From contig JALFST010000018.1 in the NCBI GenBank assembly GCA_022779285.1, positions 1-48,285 on the forward strand: a stretch of DNA of 48,285 nt, written 5' to 3'. Both the position numbers and the translations under genes were made by a program. Positions within the stretch are counted from its first letter, which is position 1; each line of letters starts with the position of its first letter. Source of the stretch: Peptoniphilaceae bacterium (GTDB taxonomy: Bacteria; Bacillota; Clostridia; Tissierellales; Peptoniphilaceae). The notes under the pieces were generated by a model. That model made no database searches, had not been told where the DNA came from, and saw nothing but the letters and a program-made list of their open reading frames with translations. Below, in pieces: positions 7,743-15,788 of this stretch.

Positions 7743-9247
7743 ACCCGAACAATACAACGCAAGAAAAAAATGAGGACAAAAAGAAGGCGGGCGTCAACGC
7801 GATGGTCCCGGTTCGGGAAGGAGAGGCGAAAAAAAAATCAGCCCATTCCCTGAGTGATACTTTGGGCTTTAAGATCATGGGCATCTTCAGCGCGATCATC
7901 TTAGTTGTGACGATCGTGTTTCAGATATTTTATATTCGCTCTCTCTACAGCTATTTTTATGATAGTGTGGCGGGAGCGTTATCCACGCAGGCGAAATATA
8001 ATGCGGATCTTTATCTTTCTTATCTTTCGGACGAGGATCTTTATGCTGTTGTCAATGAAAATAAAAATCAGTTTTATCGGACAAATTCCACACAGGTTCA
8101 AATTTTAAGCAATCGCGGCACGGTGTTATACGATAGCATCGGCTCCGAACAAATCGGAACCGATCTTTCCGGATCCGATGTACAGGCCGCTCAGGCAGGG
8201 GATCTCGGAACCTATATCGGAGTCGCTCCTCATACGAACGAGGGAGTTATGAGCGTAGCGAGACCGCTGCGCAGTCAGACGGAACAGGTCGGAATTATTC
8301 GTCTGACCACATCTCTATCAGGTGTGAATCGGATGATTCAAAAGCGTATTTTAATCTCAATGGGTTTCAGCCTGGTGGCAATTGTTCTTACTTTCCTGCT
8401 TTCCTATCTTGTTTCCCGATCCATCATCAATCCGCTGAAAAAACTGACGCGAGTAGCGCTTCAATACGTGGACGGAAAATACACGGAACGGGCCGATGAA
8501 ACGATCGGCGGAGAGATCGGCGCATTAGCAAGAACGATGAATGAGATGAGCGATAGCATTCTTCAAAAAGAAAAGCTGAAAAATGAATTTATTTCTTCAG
8601 TTTCTCATGAGCTTCGTACGCCGCTGACATCAATTAAAGGATGGGCGATCACCTTGCAATCGGAAGGCATGGATCCGGAGCTCATGCAGGAGGGGTTGCA
8701 GATCATTGAAAAAGAGTCCGATCGTTTAGGGAGCATGGTAGAGGAGCTTCTTGACTTTTCCCGATTCACCTATGGCAGATTTCGTCTCAATAAGCAGCGT
8801 TTTAATTTAGTGGACGCGATCAACCATATCCTGTCACAATTTCGAATACGGACTGAAGAAAAAAAGATTGATATTGTTTATCGATACGAGGATCCGAATA
8901 TCGAGATTTTTGCAGATCCTGATCGCATTAAGCAGGTGTTTTTGAACATTTTAGACAATGCCATCAAATTCACCAATGAAGAGGGGACGATTTTTATCGA
9001 GCTCGGTCTGCAGGAGGAAAAAGCGGTACTCACCGTTACCGATACCGGAATCGGAATCTCTGAGGATGAAATCGGATTTGTGACGGAAAAATTCTGGAAA
9101 GGCTCGTCAAGTCAATCGCATACGGGTTTAGGCTTATCCATTTGCGAGGAGATTGTCAAGGCCCATGGTGGAGTTCTGCAAATAAAAAGCAAGCTCAATG
9201 CAGGGACAACCGTTCGAGTAGAGCTGCCGAGGACGGAGGAATCATGA
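7706..9247 (+). CDS. Membrane sensor histidine kinase (HAMP-HisKA-HATPase)
   Basis: The 513-residue kinase has a charged N-terminal tail, membrane segment 1 (IMGIFSAIILVVTIVFQIF), an extracytoplasmic sensor domain of about 140 residues, membrane segment 2 (ISMGFSLVAIVLTFLLSYLV), a HAMP linker, the H-box SSVSHELRTPLTSI with phospho-His near residue 301, N-box QVFLNILDNAIKFT, and G-boxes DTGIGISEDE and GLGLSI. No PAS domain is evident. The ATG at 7706 overlaps the regulator gene by 37 bases and has a poor ribosome site. An in-frame TTG at 7724 is preceded by GGGGGGTAGGA at good spacing and could be the real start. Its stop overlaps the lipoprotein start (ATGA). Confidence 0.93.
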   Translation: MGGRISLETKRVDPNNTTQEKNEDKKKAGVNAMVPVREGEAKKKSAHSLSDTLGFKIMGIFSAIILVVTIVFQIFYIRSLYSYFYDSVAGALSTQAKYNADLYLSYLSDEDLYAVVNENKNQFYRTNSTQVQILSNRGTVLYDSIGSEQIGTDLSGSDVQAAQAGDLGTYIGVAPHTNEGVMSVARPLRSQTEQVGIIRLTTSLSGVNRMIQKRILISMGFSLVAIVLTFLLSYLVSRSIINPLKKLTRVALQYVDGKYTERADETIGGEIGALARTMNEMSDSILQKEKLKNEFISSVSHELRTPLTSIKGWAITLQSEGMDPELMQEGLQIIEKESDRLGSMVEELLDFSRFTYGRFRLNKQRFNLVDAINHILSQFRIRTEEKKIDIVYRYEDPNIEIFADPDRIKQVFLNILDNAIKFTNEEGTIFIELGLQEEKAVLTVTDTGIGISEDEIGFVTEKFWKGSSSQSHTGLGLSICEEIVKAHGGVLQIKSKLNAGTTVRVELPRTEES

Positions 9248-10779
9248 TGAGAAAAATATATTTATGTTCACTCCTGTTTTTGCTGGTTCTTGCAGGATGC
9301 ATTCCTCAGGAAAAAGAGGGGATCGATATCAATAAAAGCATTGCCGCACCTGCCAATACGACTCTTTCCATTGAGGGAACGTGGGAGATCACCGGTGTCA
9401 AAAAACCGTCCGATACAACTAAAAAAGTGGATGCTTACAATGTGGGAGATCGTCTTTACATCGATTCCACTTTGGCTGCAATCGGCACCAATTATTCACT
9501 CAATCCTTCCTATTCTGCAAAGTATGTTTATCTGAAAAACTACCTTTCGATATTTTATGCGGATGCGGCACAGTATAATGTTGCCGATGATAAGCAGGTG
9601 CCGATTTATATGATTCGGGATAATGATCTGTTTTCTCTGGATATCATTCAGACGGATCGGGAAAAGATTCTCTTTTATTACGAATCCGTTTTATATACTT
9701 TAGAACGTGTGAATGAAGTCGTACCTGATGAGGTTCATGTACAATATGCCACCTTTGAGCAAGCGAAAAAAAAGAAGGATCCGGAATCTGGCTCGGATTT
9801 TGAGAATCTGACGACCATGATCGGTGTTCGTGAATCCGTTGTGAATGATTATGGCTATAAAGAGTTTCGCTATTCCACGTATCTGATTTATGAGACCGGC
9901 AATGCGGAACGTCCTTTGGTGTATCGTGTGGATTCTCTTGTCATCCCAAACGAGGAAAATGAATTATGGAATTTGAAATATGAAGCCTTGGAGCCTGATG
10001 AGGACCGACAGCTTATGCACGCGCGTTATACGTATTCCGATGCGGATGAGACAAAGAAAAGCACACAAGAGGTGTTTGAAGACAATGAACAGCGGGGCGT
10101 AAGCTTTGTGCATAATGATGTGGTCTCCTTCAATCGTCCGGGCGAAATTCCGCCCACTCTGGAGGCGGCGAAAAAATACGATATTTACCTGCTGAGTCAG
10201 CTTTCTAAGCAAAAGCCGCTCTCTGTAACGGATCTGGCCGGAGAAACCGAGAACGTTGCATTTCGTCAGCAAATTTCGGCACAAAAAGCGCTGATCGACC
10301 CGGACGGACTGATTGCCGATGACGAGTATATCATTGACAACACCAATATCGGCATCGTTCGGCAGAATCTGCAATGGATTTTTGTGACGAGCATGAACTG
10401 GAGGATCGGAAATCAAGGCTATCCTACAAGGATTCCTCTGGATTTGGTTACAAAAAGGAATCTGTTTCAGCCGAGTCGGGATCCGATTTCCTGGACTCGT
10501 GTGAGAAACAAGGTGCCTTATGCGAGCACCGCTTCGGAGTCTCCGAAAAAGGACAGGATATTTATTAAAACAGAGGATGAGATTCAATATTATAAAGAGA
10601 TCGGCGGAGGTGTTTCCTCGCGTTCTCTTCTCAATATCCAATTAGGAAGTGAAAGTCAAATTGTGATGATTGAATACTATCAGGGAGCGTCTGCTTCTCA
10701 GATGAAAGAAAAATTCCTGAAGGAGGATCTGTCGCAGCCGCAAATCCTTTATTCCAATGAATTGGGAAGGGGAAACTGA
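9244..10779 (+). CDS. Large lipoprotein encoded with the two-component system
   Basis: A 511-residue protein starting with a lipoprotein signal (basic MMRKIY, hydrophobic core LCSLLFLLVLAGC), with a lipobox LAGC and the modified cysteine at residue 19. The rest is hydrophilic and mixed alpha/beta with no enzyme motif that I recognise. Start ATG 9244 follows GGACGGAGGA and overlaps the kinase stop, so the three genes form one operon; an ATG at 9247 is also possible. Position and export suggest a sensor accessory or surface target of the signalling pair, which is inference. The 3' end overlaps the convergent GIY-YIG gene by 31 bases. Confidence 0.8.
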   Translation: MMRKIYLCSLLFLLVLAGCIPQEKEGIDINKSIAAPANTTLSIEGTWEITGVKKPSDTTKKVDAYNVGDRLYIDSTLAAIGTNYSLNPSYSAKYVYLKNYLSIFYADAAQYNVADDKQVPIYMIRDNDLFSLDIIQTDREKILFYYESVLYTLERVNEVVPDEVHVQYATFEQAKKKKDPESGSDFENLTTMIGVRESVVNDYGYKEFRYSTYLIYETGNAERPLVYRVDSLVIPNEENELWNLKYEALEPDEDRQLMHARYTYSDADETKKSTQEVFEDNEQRGVSFVHNDVVSFNRPGEIPPTLEAAKKYDIYLLSQLSKQKPLSVTDLAGETENVAFRQQISAQKALIDPDGLIADDEYIIDNTNIGIVRQNLQWIFVTSMNWRIGNQGYPTRIPLDLVTKRNLFQPSRDPISWTRVRNKVPYASTASESPKKDRIFIKTEDEIQYYKEIGGGVSSRSLLNIQLGSESQIVMIEYYQGASASQMKEKFLKEDLSQPQILYSNELGRGN

Positions 10780-11024
10780 GACGTGGCAATCAGCTTGAGC
10801 TTCGCTTGACGTGTGAGGCGCTTAATACGGGCTTCCAGCCGGAGCGCCTCACTTTTGGATTCACATTTCCAGTAGATACGACAGGAAACGGGACGTCTTG
10901 CACGCGTGTATTTGGCCCCAAGTCCTTCATTATGTTTTTTTACACGCGCAAAGACATCGGCGGCATACCCGGTATATAATGTGTGATCAACACATTCTAC
11001 AATATAAACATAAAAGGATTTCAT
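10749..11024 (-). CDS. GIY-YIG domain protein (UPF0213/YhbQ-like)
   Basis: A 91-residue single-domain protein with the GIY-YIG signature written here as VYIVECVDHTLYTGYA, followed by the conserved Arg/His helix region (FARVKKHNEGLGAKYTRARRPV) and a Glu in EALRLEARIKRLTR. This family contains small stand-alone predicted nucleases; relatives such as YhbQ act on DNA in vitro. The start overlaps the recX stop by four bases on the minus strand, so the two genes are coupled. It converges on the lipoprotein gene with a 31-base coding overlap. Confidence 0.88.
   Translation of the reverse strand: MKSFYVYIVECVDHTLYTGYAADVFARVKKHNEGLGAKYTRARRPVSCRIYWKCESKSEALRLEARIKRLTRQAKLKLIATSQFPLPNSLE
10813..10856 (+). 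terminator. Terminator embedded in the opposing GIY-YIG gene
   Basis: Arms GTGAGGCGC (10813-10821) and GCGCCTCAC (10844-10852) are perfect complements, extendable by two pairs inward, followed by TTTT. It sits 34 bases after the lipoprotein stop and is read on the plus strand, so it probably ends the two-component/lipoprotein transcript even though it lies in coding sequence of the other strand. The loop is about 20 bases with a small inner hairpin. Confidence 0.5.
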
Positions 11025-11647
11025 TCGCCTTTTTCCTCCCGGAGATGCTTGAGCACACGTAAAATATCCTCAGAGGAAAATCCCATGGCTGATAGGGAAC
11101 GATAGCAGCTATCGAAATCACGAGGCAGAGAAAGGTTCTTTCGAGCGGCTTTTTTTTGGGCGATACGCTCCAGATTCTCAATTTCCAAGGATTCATCGAG
11201 TCCGGAAAGGGCCTCCTCAGCAATTTCTCGCGTAATTCCTTTGAGAAAGAGGTGATCCTGAATTTTTCTCCGGCTCCAATGCGAAACCGCGGATTTATCG
11301 GCAACATAGAGCTTTGCATAATTTGCATCGTCAAGGAGTCGGTTATCTTTTAGAAATTGCAAAGCCATTTGAATGGATTCTTCAGAGAAATGCTCTCGGC
11401 AGAGGCGTGCACGAACCTCCTGTTCGGTACGCATTTTATAGAGTGCATAGGTAATGGCGCAGTCCTTGGCACGATTTTTATGATCCTCCTGAATCAAAAT
11501 TTTTTCAAGATCATGAGAAATCACATCATCGGCATGCAAATCGAGATCGGTATATTTTGCATAAGAAATATGGTAGACTGCTCCGCTGGAAAGAACAAAT
11601 TCAAAAATATTTTTTTTGCTTTGAAATGATATTTTTTCAATTTTCAT
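11021..11647 (-). CDS. recX: Recombination regulator RecX
   Basis: RecX binds RecA filaments and limits recombinase activity. The 208-residue product has the three-helix repeat pattern of the family, with NRAKDCAITYALYKMRTEQEVRARL, then ESIQMALQFLKDNRLLDDANYAKLYVADK and HWSRRKIQDHLFLKGI. About 65 extra N-terminal residues before the first repeat are typical of Firmicute RecX. The ATG is preceded on the minus strand by GAGGTGAAAT. recA is not in the window. It is followed by the coupled GIY-YIG gene. Confidence 0.9.
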   Translation of the reverse strand: MKIEKISFQSKKNIFEFVLSSGAVYHISYAKYTDLDLHADDVISHDLEKILIQEDHKNRAKDCAITYALYKMRTEQEVRARLCREHFSEESIQMALQFLKDNRLLDDANYAKLYVADKSAVSHWSRRKIQDHLFLKGITREIAEEALSGLDESLEIENLERIAQKKAARKNLSLPRDFDSCYRSLSAMGFSSEDILRVLKHLREEKGE

Positions 11648-11680
11648 ATTTCACCTCAGCGTAAAATTCACACTGATGAA

Positions 11681-11689
11681 ATTATAGCA
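11681..11689 (-). promoter_or_regulatory. Extended -10 promoter for recX
   Basis: Read on the minus strand the sequence is TGCTATAAT, a perfect extended -10 element, 34 bases before the recX start codon. No good -35 is seen, which is acceptable for extended -10 promoters. Confidence 0.6.
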
Positions 11690-11781
11690 TAGGAAAAGAA
11701 ATACTTGCGGGACAGACGAATTCGCCGGAGTATGATAAACTACGACAGTATTGCATTTAAGAAAAGAGAAGGGAGAACAAT

Positions 11782-12006
11782 ATGGCAGAGCTGAAATTTG
11801 ATATCGTTGAAAATTTAGGAGTGCTGAGTCAGGATGCGAAGGGGTGGAGAAAAGAGCTCAACCTCGTCAGCTGGAATGAAAATGCGCCGAAATATGATCT
11901 TCGTTCCTGGAATCCGGATCACACGCGTATGAGCAAGGGAATCACCTTTACAAAGGAGGAAGCGGAGGTTTTGTTTTCCCTGCTCAGTGAAGAGATGGAA
12001 GGCTGA
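11782..12006 (+). CDS. YdbC/PC4-like single-stranded-DNA-binding protein
   Basis: A 74-residue protein resembling YdbC of lactococci, a bacterial homologue of the eukaryotic coactivator PC4 that binds single-stranded DNA as a dimer. The whole family pattern is visible: KFDIVENLGVLSQDAKGWRKELN, then VSWNENAPKYDLRSWNPDH and KGITFTKEEAEVLFSLL. A strong GAAGGGAGAACAAT precedes the ATG. It is divergent from recX and followed within five bases by the CYTH gene. A role in repair or transcription is inference. Confidence 0.85.
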   Translation: MAELKFDIVENLGVLSQDAKGWRKELNLVSWNENAPKYDLRSWNPDHTRMSKGITFTKEEAEVLFSLLSEEMEG

Positions 12007-12010
12007 AGCG

Positions 12011-12550
12011 GTGCAGGAAAGGGAGATCGAGGTCAAGATCATAGGAGCTGATGAAACGATTCTGAAAGCGACACTTGAGCAGCTGGGGGCCGTTTATGAT
12101 GTTACCGAGGAGCAAATCAATTATCGCATCAATGCTTCCGGGCATCCGATTGCTTCTCCCGCTTATCTTCGCATTCGTGTTGTCCGAACTGATCATACGG
12201 TCACACGCCGCGAGCTGACATTCAAAACAAGGCTCAGCTCGGAACGTGCTCGTATTAATCAAGAGGTGACAGCTCTTATCGAAAATGAAGAGGATATGCT
12301 TCGTGTATTGGCTTGCATGGGGTATGATCAGATTGATGTCGGAACGAAGCGCAGAGAGAGGTATCTTTACCGAGGCTGCCGCATCGAATTCGATGAGTGG
12401 GACAAAAAGACGCTTTCTTATCCATATGTGGAAATTGAAGCTCCGTCTGAGGAGGCATTGGAACGAATACTGGAAGAATTGAAGATTGATCGTTCCTTCG
12501 TTTCGACAAAATCCATTGCGGAATTGAAGAGAGAGGATCCGGGCGTTTGA
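12011..12550 (+). CDS. CYTH-domain phosphohydrolase/cyclase-like protein
   Basis: CYTH (triphosphate tunnel metalloenzyme) proteins act on triphosphorylated substrates using an N-terminal ExExK motif, seen here as EIEVK close to the start. Further barrel strands carry the expected charged residues: YLRIRVVR, RRELTFKTRL, RERYLYRGCRIEFDEW and YVEIEAPSEE. I choose GTG 12011 (180 residues), preceded by GGAAGGC; an in-frame GTG at 11987 would overlap ydbC. The true substrate (thiamine triphosphate, polyphosphate or cyclic nucleotide chemistry) cannot be told. Its stop codon lies inside the greA promoter. Confidence 0.82.
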   Translation: MQEREIEVKIIGADETILKATLEQLGAVYDVTEEQINYRINASGHPIASPAYLRIRVVRTDHTVTRRELTFKTRLSSERARINQEVTALIENEEDMLRVLACMGYDQIDVGTKRRERYLYRGCRIEFDEWDKKTLSYPYVEIEAPSEEALERILEELKIDRSFVSTKSIAELKREDPGV

Positions 12551-12575
12551 CAATCTGTTTTTCCACGGCTATAAT
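12547..12575 (+). promoter_or_regulatory. Perfect consensus sigma-A promoter for greA-lysS
   Basis: TTGACA (12547-12552) and TATAAT (12570-12575) are separated by exactly 17 bases, the ideal housekeeping promoter. The -35 box contains the TGA stop codon of the CYTH gene. greA begins 56 bases after the -10 box. This should be one of the strongest promoters in the window. Confidence 0.9.
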
Positions 12576-12630
12576 AGCGAAAATGTGGTATACCACAAAT
12601 GAATCTCATATTTTATCGGAAGGAAATGCT

Positions 12631-13110
12631 ATGTCAGAAGTAACAATTTTAACTCGTGAAGGCTATGATCGACTTGTAAATGAGCTGGAGTACTTAAAAA
12701 CAAAAAAACGTGCAGAGGTTGCCGATAAAATCCGTGTCGCACGCGGCTTTGGGGATTTATCTGAAAATGCGGAGTATGATGCTGCAAAGGATGAACAGGC
12801 GGAGGTTGAGCAGCGTATCAGCACGATTGAGCGCCAGCTGAAAAACTATCAGATCATTGAGGAGGACGATGACTCGGACTCTGCTGCCGTTGTAAAGCTG
12901 GGATCTACCGTAAAGGTTCTGGACATCGAATACAATGAAGAGCTCGTCTTTACCATTGTGGGCACCGTGGAAGCGAATCCCAAGAAAAACAAGATTTCGA
13001 ATGAATCTCCGCTGGGAAAGATGCTTTTGGGATCCGAGGCCGGTCAAACTTTAAACGTGGAAACACCGAACGGCATTGTGCAATATCAGGTATTGGAGAT
13101 TATCCGCTAA
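12631..13110 (+). CDS. greA: Transcription elongation factor GreA
   Basis: GreA enters the RNA polymerase secondary channel and stimulates cleavage of backtracked RNA. The 159-residue protein shows the N-terminal coiled coil (LTREGYDRLVNELEYLKTKKRAEVADKI) with the acidic tip sequence GDLSENAEYDAAKDEQ, and the C-terminal FKBP-like domain containing SPLGKMLLGSEAG. The ATG at 12631 follows AAGGAAATGCT. It is transcribed from the consensus promoter immediately upstream and precedes lysS by ten bases. Confidence 0.96.
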   Translation: MSEVTILTREGYDRLVNELEYLKTKKRAEVADKIRVARGFGDLSENAEYDAAKDEQAEVEQRISTIERQLKNYQIIEEDDDSDSAAVVKLGSTVKVLDIEYNEELVFTIVGTVEANPKKNKISNESPLGKMLLGSEAGQTLNVETPNGIVQYQVLEIIR

Positions 13111-13120
13111 GGAGGAGATC

Positions 13121-15088
13121 ATGACGCAGAGTAATGAGAATGAGCTGCGCCAGATTCGGCGTGAAAAGCTGGCTCGACTTCAGGAGCAGGGACAGGATCC
13201 GTTCCTGCATGTATCGTATGATCAAACACATCATACGCAGGAAATTTTGGATCAATTTGATCAGCTTGAGGGAAAAAACGTATCCATTGCAGGAAGATTG
13301 ATGTTCAAGCGTGTGATGGGCAAGGCATCCTTTTGCAATATTCAGGATCGCGATGGACATATTCAGTGCTATGTTACGCGAGATGATTTGGGCGAGGAAG
13401 CCTATGCGCTCTTCAAAAAATCGGATATCGGCGATATCTGGGGGGTGCAGGGCTTTGTTTTCCGTACCAAAACGGGAGAAATTACCGTTCATGTAAAGGC
13501 TATGGTTCTTCTTTCGAAATCTCTGGAGCCGCTTCCGGAAAAATTTCACGGATTACAGGATACCGATCTTCGTTTTCGCCAGCGATATCTTGATCTCATT
13601 ATGAACGAGGAGACTCGCATCACCTTCCGTAAACGATCGCAGATTCTTTCAGAGATTCGCAAGTTTTTGGAAGCCCGTGATTTTATCGAGGTGGAGACTC
13701 CTTTTCTTGTCGAAAATGCGGGAGGTGCTGCTGCACGCCCATTTACAACGCATTATAATGCCCTGGATATCGATGTGAAGCTTCGCATTTCTCTTGAACT
13801 CTATCTCAAGCGCTTGATTGTGGGGGGCATGGAGAGAGTTTTTGAGATCGGCCGCGTTTTCCGTAATGAGGGTGTCGATTCCCGTCACAATCCGGAATTT
13901 ACGCTCATGGAGCTTTATCAGGCATATACCGACTATAATGGCATGATGGAGCTTACAGAGTCCATGTTTCGCCATCTTGCCGAAAAAGTCAACGGTTCCT
14001 TAGAAGTACAGTATGGGGATCGTGTGCTTGACTTTGCAAAGCCGTTTCGTAAATTGACAATGCGCGATGCCGTATTGGAGCAGACAGGAATCGATTTTTA
14101 TGCCGTGGAATCGGACGAGCAGGCGATTGAGCTGGCAAAGGAGCACCATTTAGAGATCGAGAAATGGCATAAAAAAGGCGACATTATGAATCTGTTCTTT
14201 GATGAATATTGCGAGGAGAAAATGATTCAGCCGACCTTCATTATGGATCATCCTATTGAAATTTCACCGCTCACAAAAAAGAAGCCCAAAAATCCGGAAT
14301 ACGTAGAACGCTTTGAGCTGTATATCAATGGATGGGAAATGGCAAATGCATATTCCGAGCTGAATGATCCGATTGATCAGCGCGAACGCTTCGCGGCGCA
14401 GGACGCGCAGATTTCTTCAGGAAATGAAGAGGCAAATCATACCGATGAAGATTTCTTACATGCACTGGAAATTGGAATGCCTCCAACGGGAGGGATCGGC
14501 TATGGGATTGATCGGCTGGTCATGCTGCTCACGAATTCCGAATCCATTCGTGAGGTTTTGCTCTTCCCCACGATGAAGCCCCTGAAGACACCACAGGAAC
14601 AAGGTGACGACCAAAAATCTGAAGCTGCGGCAACAATAGAAAACACATCCGGAAAGACATTTGCGGAAAACGCGAGTGATTCGTCCATGCCGATTTTTGA
14701 TACAAAAAAACCGGACCTTGCCAACCTCGTAATTGAGCCGCTATTTGAGGATTTCGTTGATTTCGATACCTTCAGCAAGTCCGATTTCCGTGCTGTGAAG
14801 GTTAAGGAGTGCATTGCCGTCCCGAAGAGCAAGAAGCTGCTGCAATTCACACTGGATGACGGTACAGGCAAAGATCGCACCATCTTAAGCGGAATTCACG
14901 CCTATTATGAGCCTGAGCAGCTTGTCGGAAAGACCTGCATCGCGATTACGAATCTTCCGCCAAGGAAGATGATGGGGATCGATTCCTGCGGCATGCTGAT
15001 TTCCGCAGTCCATTCGGAAGGCGAAGAAGAAAGGCTTCATCTTCTGATGGTAGATCCGAGCATTCCGGCGGGTGCGAAGCTGTATTGA
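13121..15088 (+). CDS. lysS: Lysyl-tRNA synthetase (class II) with C-terminal tRNA-binding domain
   Basis: Charges tRNA-Lys. Residues about 1-490 are an ordinary class II LysRS: OB-fold anticodon domain (VSIAGRLMFKRVMGKASF), motif 2 (FRNEGVDSRHNPEFTLMELYQAY) and motif 3 (GMPPTGGIGYGIDRLVMLL). A Ser/Thr/Gln-rich linker (about 490-535) then leads to a domain of about 110 residues (DFDTFSKSDFRAVKVKECIAV, TILSGIHAYYEPEQLVGKT, LPPRKMMGIDSCGML) matching the tRNA-binding domain at the end of MetRS and in EMAP-II/Trbp111. Total length is 655 rather than about 500. Start ATG 13121 follows AGGAGGAGATC. It is cotranscribed with greA. Confidence 0.95.
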   Translation: MTQSNENELRQIRREKLARLQEQGQDPFLHVSYDQTHHTQEILDQFDQLEGKNVSIAGRLMFKRVMGKASFCNIQDRDGHIQCYVTRDDLGEEAYALFKKSDIGDIWGVQGFVFRTKTGEITVHVKAMVLLSKSLEPLPEKFHGLQDTDLRFRQRYLDLIMNEETRITFRKRSQILSEIRKFLEARDFIEVETPFLVENAGGAAARPFTTHYNALDIDVKLRISLELYLKRLIVGGMERVFEIGRVFRNEGVDSRHNPEFTLMELYQAYTDYNGMMELTESMFRHLAEKVNGSLEVQYGDRVLDFAKPFRKLTMRDAVLEQTGIDFYAVESDEQAIELAKEHHLEIEKWHKKGDIMNLFFDEYCEEKMIQPTFIMDHPIEISPLTKKKPKNPEYVERFELYINGWEMANAYSELNDPIDQRERFAAQDAQISSGNEEANHTDEDFLHALEIGMPPTGGIGYGIDRLVMLLTNSESIREVLLFPTMKPLKTPQEQGDDQKSEAAATIENTSGKTFAENASDSSMPIFDTKKPDLANLVIEPLFEDFVDFDTFSKSDFRAVKVKECIAVPKSKKLLQFTLDDGTGKDRTILSGIHAYYEPEQLVGKTCIAITNLPPRKMMGIDSCGMLISAVHSEGEEERLHLLMVDPSIPAGAKLY

Positions 15089-15695
15089 TCCGATTATTTT
15101 TCCAAGAAAAATACATCATGTTTCCGGGAAATTCAAGCAGTTCTTTGCAGTGAACGAGACTTCTCATGTATGCAACAAAAAAGTCAATAACGGGATATGA
15201 TAACGGTTGTCAGCATAAAGCCAGACACAGATTCCGGTCTCAGATTGAAAAGGCATTTCTTTTTCGCATTTATCCGAGAGAGGAGTGCCTTTTTTTGCAT
15301 TGTTTAAAAGGTGAATAATGATAAAAACGTTCACGGATGTCAATAAGTTTATAAATGGACGGCTGTAAGTCATTTCATTAGATTTACTGTTAAAAACATT
15401 CTCATGGACTCAATCGCTTTTTCCTATGTCCGAGGTTTTATATCTGTTGTAAAGCTGCAACGAAAAGGGAAAGGCCAAAAGATTTGTTTTTATGGATTTT
15501 CTCTTTCATTATGTTTGCGTTAGTTTACAAAAATCGGGTAATAGGAGCTTGGAAAGTATCGATCTTTTCATATTATGATTTTTCATGGAAGTCTGCCTTG
15601 AACATGTCGCCGGATCTTATGAATACCGGTCACGATTGTGATTGCGGAACTCATGAATATGATTTCAAAAATAAGAAGACGCCGATTGTAAAATG
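15089..15695. other. Noncoding stretch between lysS and the IS30 element
   Basis: About 600 bases with no recognisable gene. It holds a small AT-rich hairpin just after lysS (TATTTTTC-CAA-GAAAAATA, 15098-15116) and the long terminator at 15248. The part from about 15300 to the element is AT-rich with only short open frames (for example a 16-codon one at 15318 after AAAAGGTG) that match nothing I know. It may be decayed mobile-element DNA. Confidence 0.5.
15248..15297 (+). terminator. Long-stem intrinsic terminator after lysS
   Basis: AAAAGGCA at 15248 pairs with TGCCTTTT at 15286, and the inner bases continue pairing without a bulge if G-U pairs are allowed, giving a stem of about 19 pairs and an 8-base loop. 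Seven T residues follow (15290-15296). It lies 160 bases after lysS and is the first good intrinsic terminator for greA-lysS. Confidence 0.7.
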
Positions 15696-15717
15696 AAGTT
15701 GGACATCTGAATAAAAT

Positions 15718-15739
15718 AAAGATCCATGGCAGGATCTTT
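15718..15739. repeat. Hairpin inside the IS30 left end
   Basis: AAAGATCC and GGATCTTT form a perfect 8-base inverted repeat around ATGGCA, about 50 bases before the transposase start. Such structures in insertion-sequence ends can block read-through transcription from outside; that role is inference here. Confidence 0.55.
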
Positions 15740-15788
15740 GGTAGAATGTAAGTCACCATAACAAACTTTCTACAGGAGAATCGCCACC

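Noticed and set aside
7802..9247. Internal ATG 7802 as the kinase start
   Set aside because: No ribosome site precedes it; TTG 7724 or ATG 7706 are better supported by spacing and overlap with the regulator gene.
15484..15696. 70-codon open frame left of the IS30 element as a possible 5' part of the VapE gene
   Set aside because: Its translation has no similarity to VapE or primase sequences and no ribosome site. It ends right at the IS border by chance.
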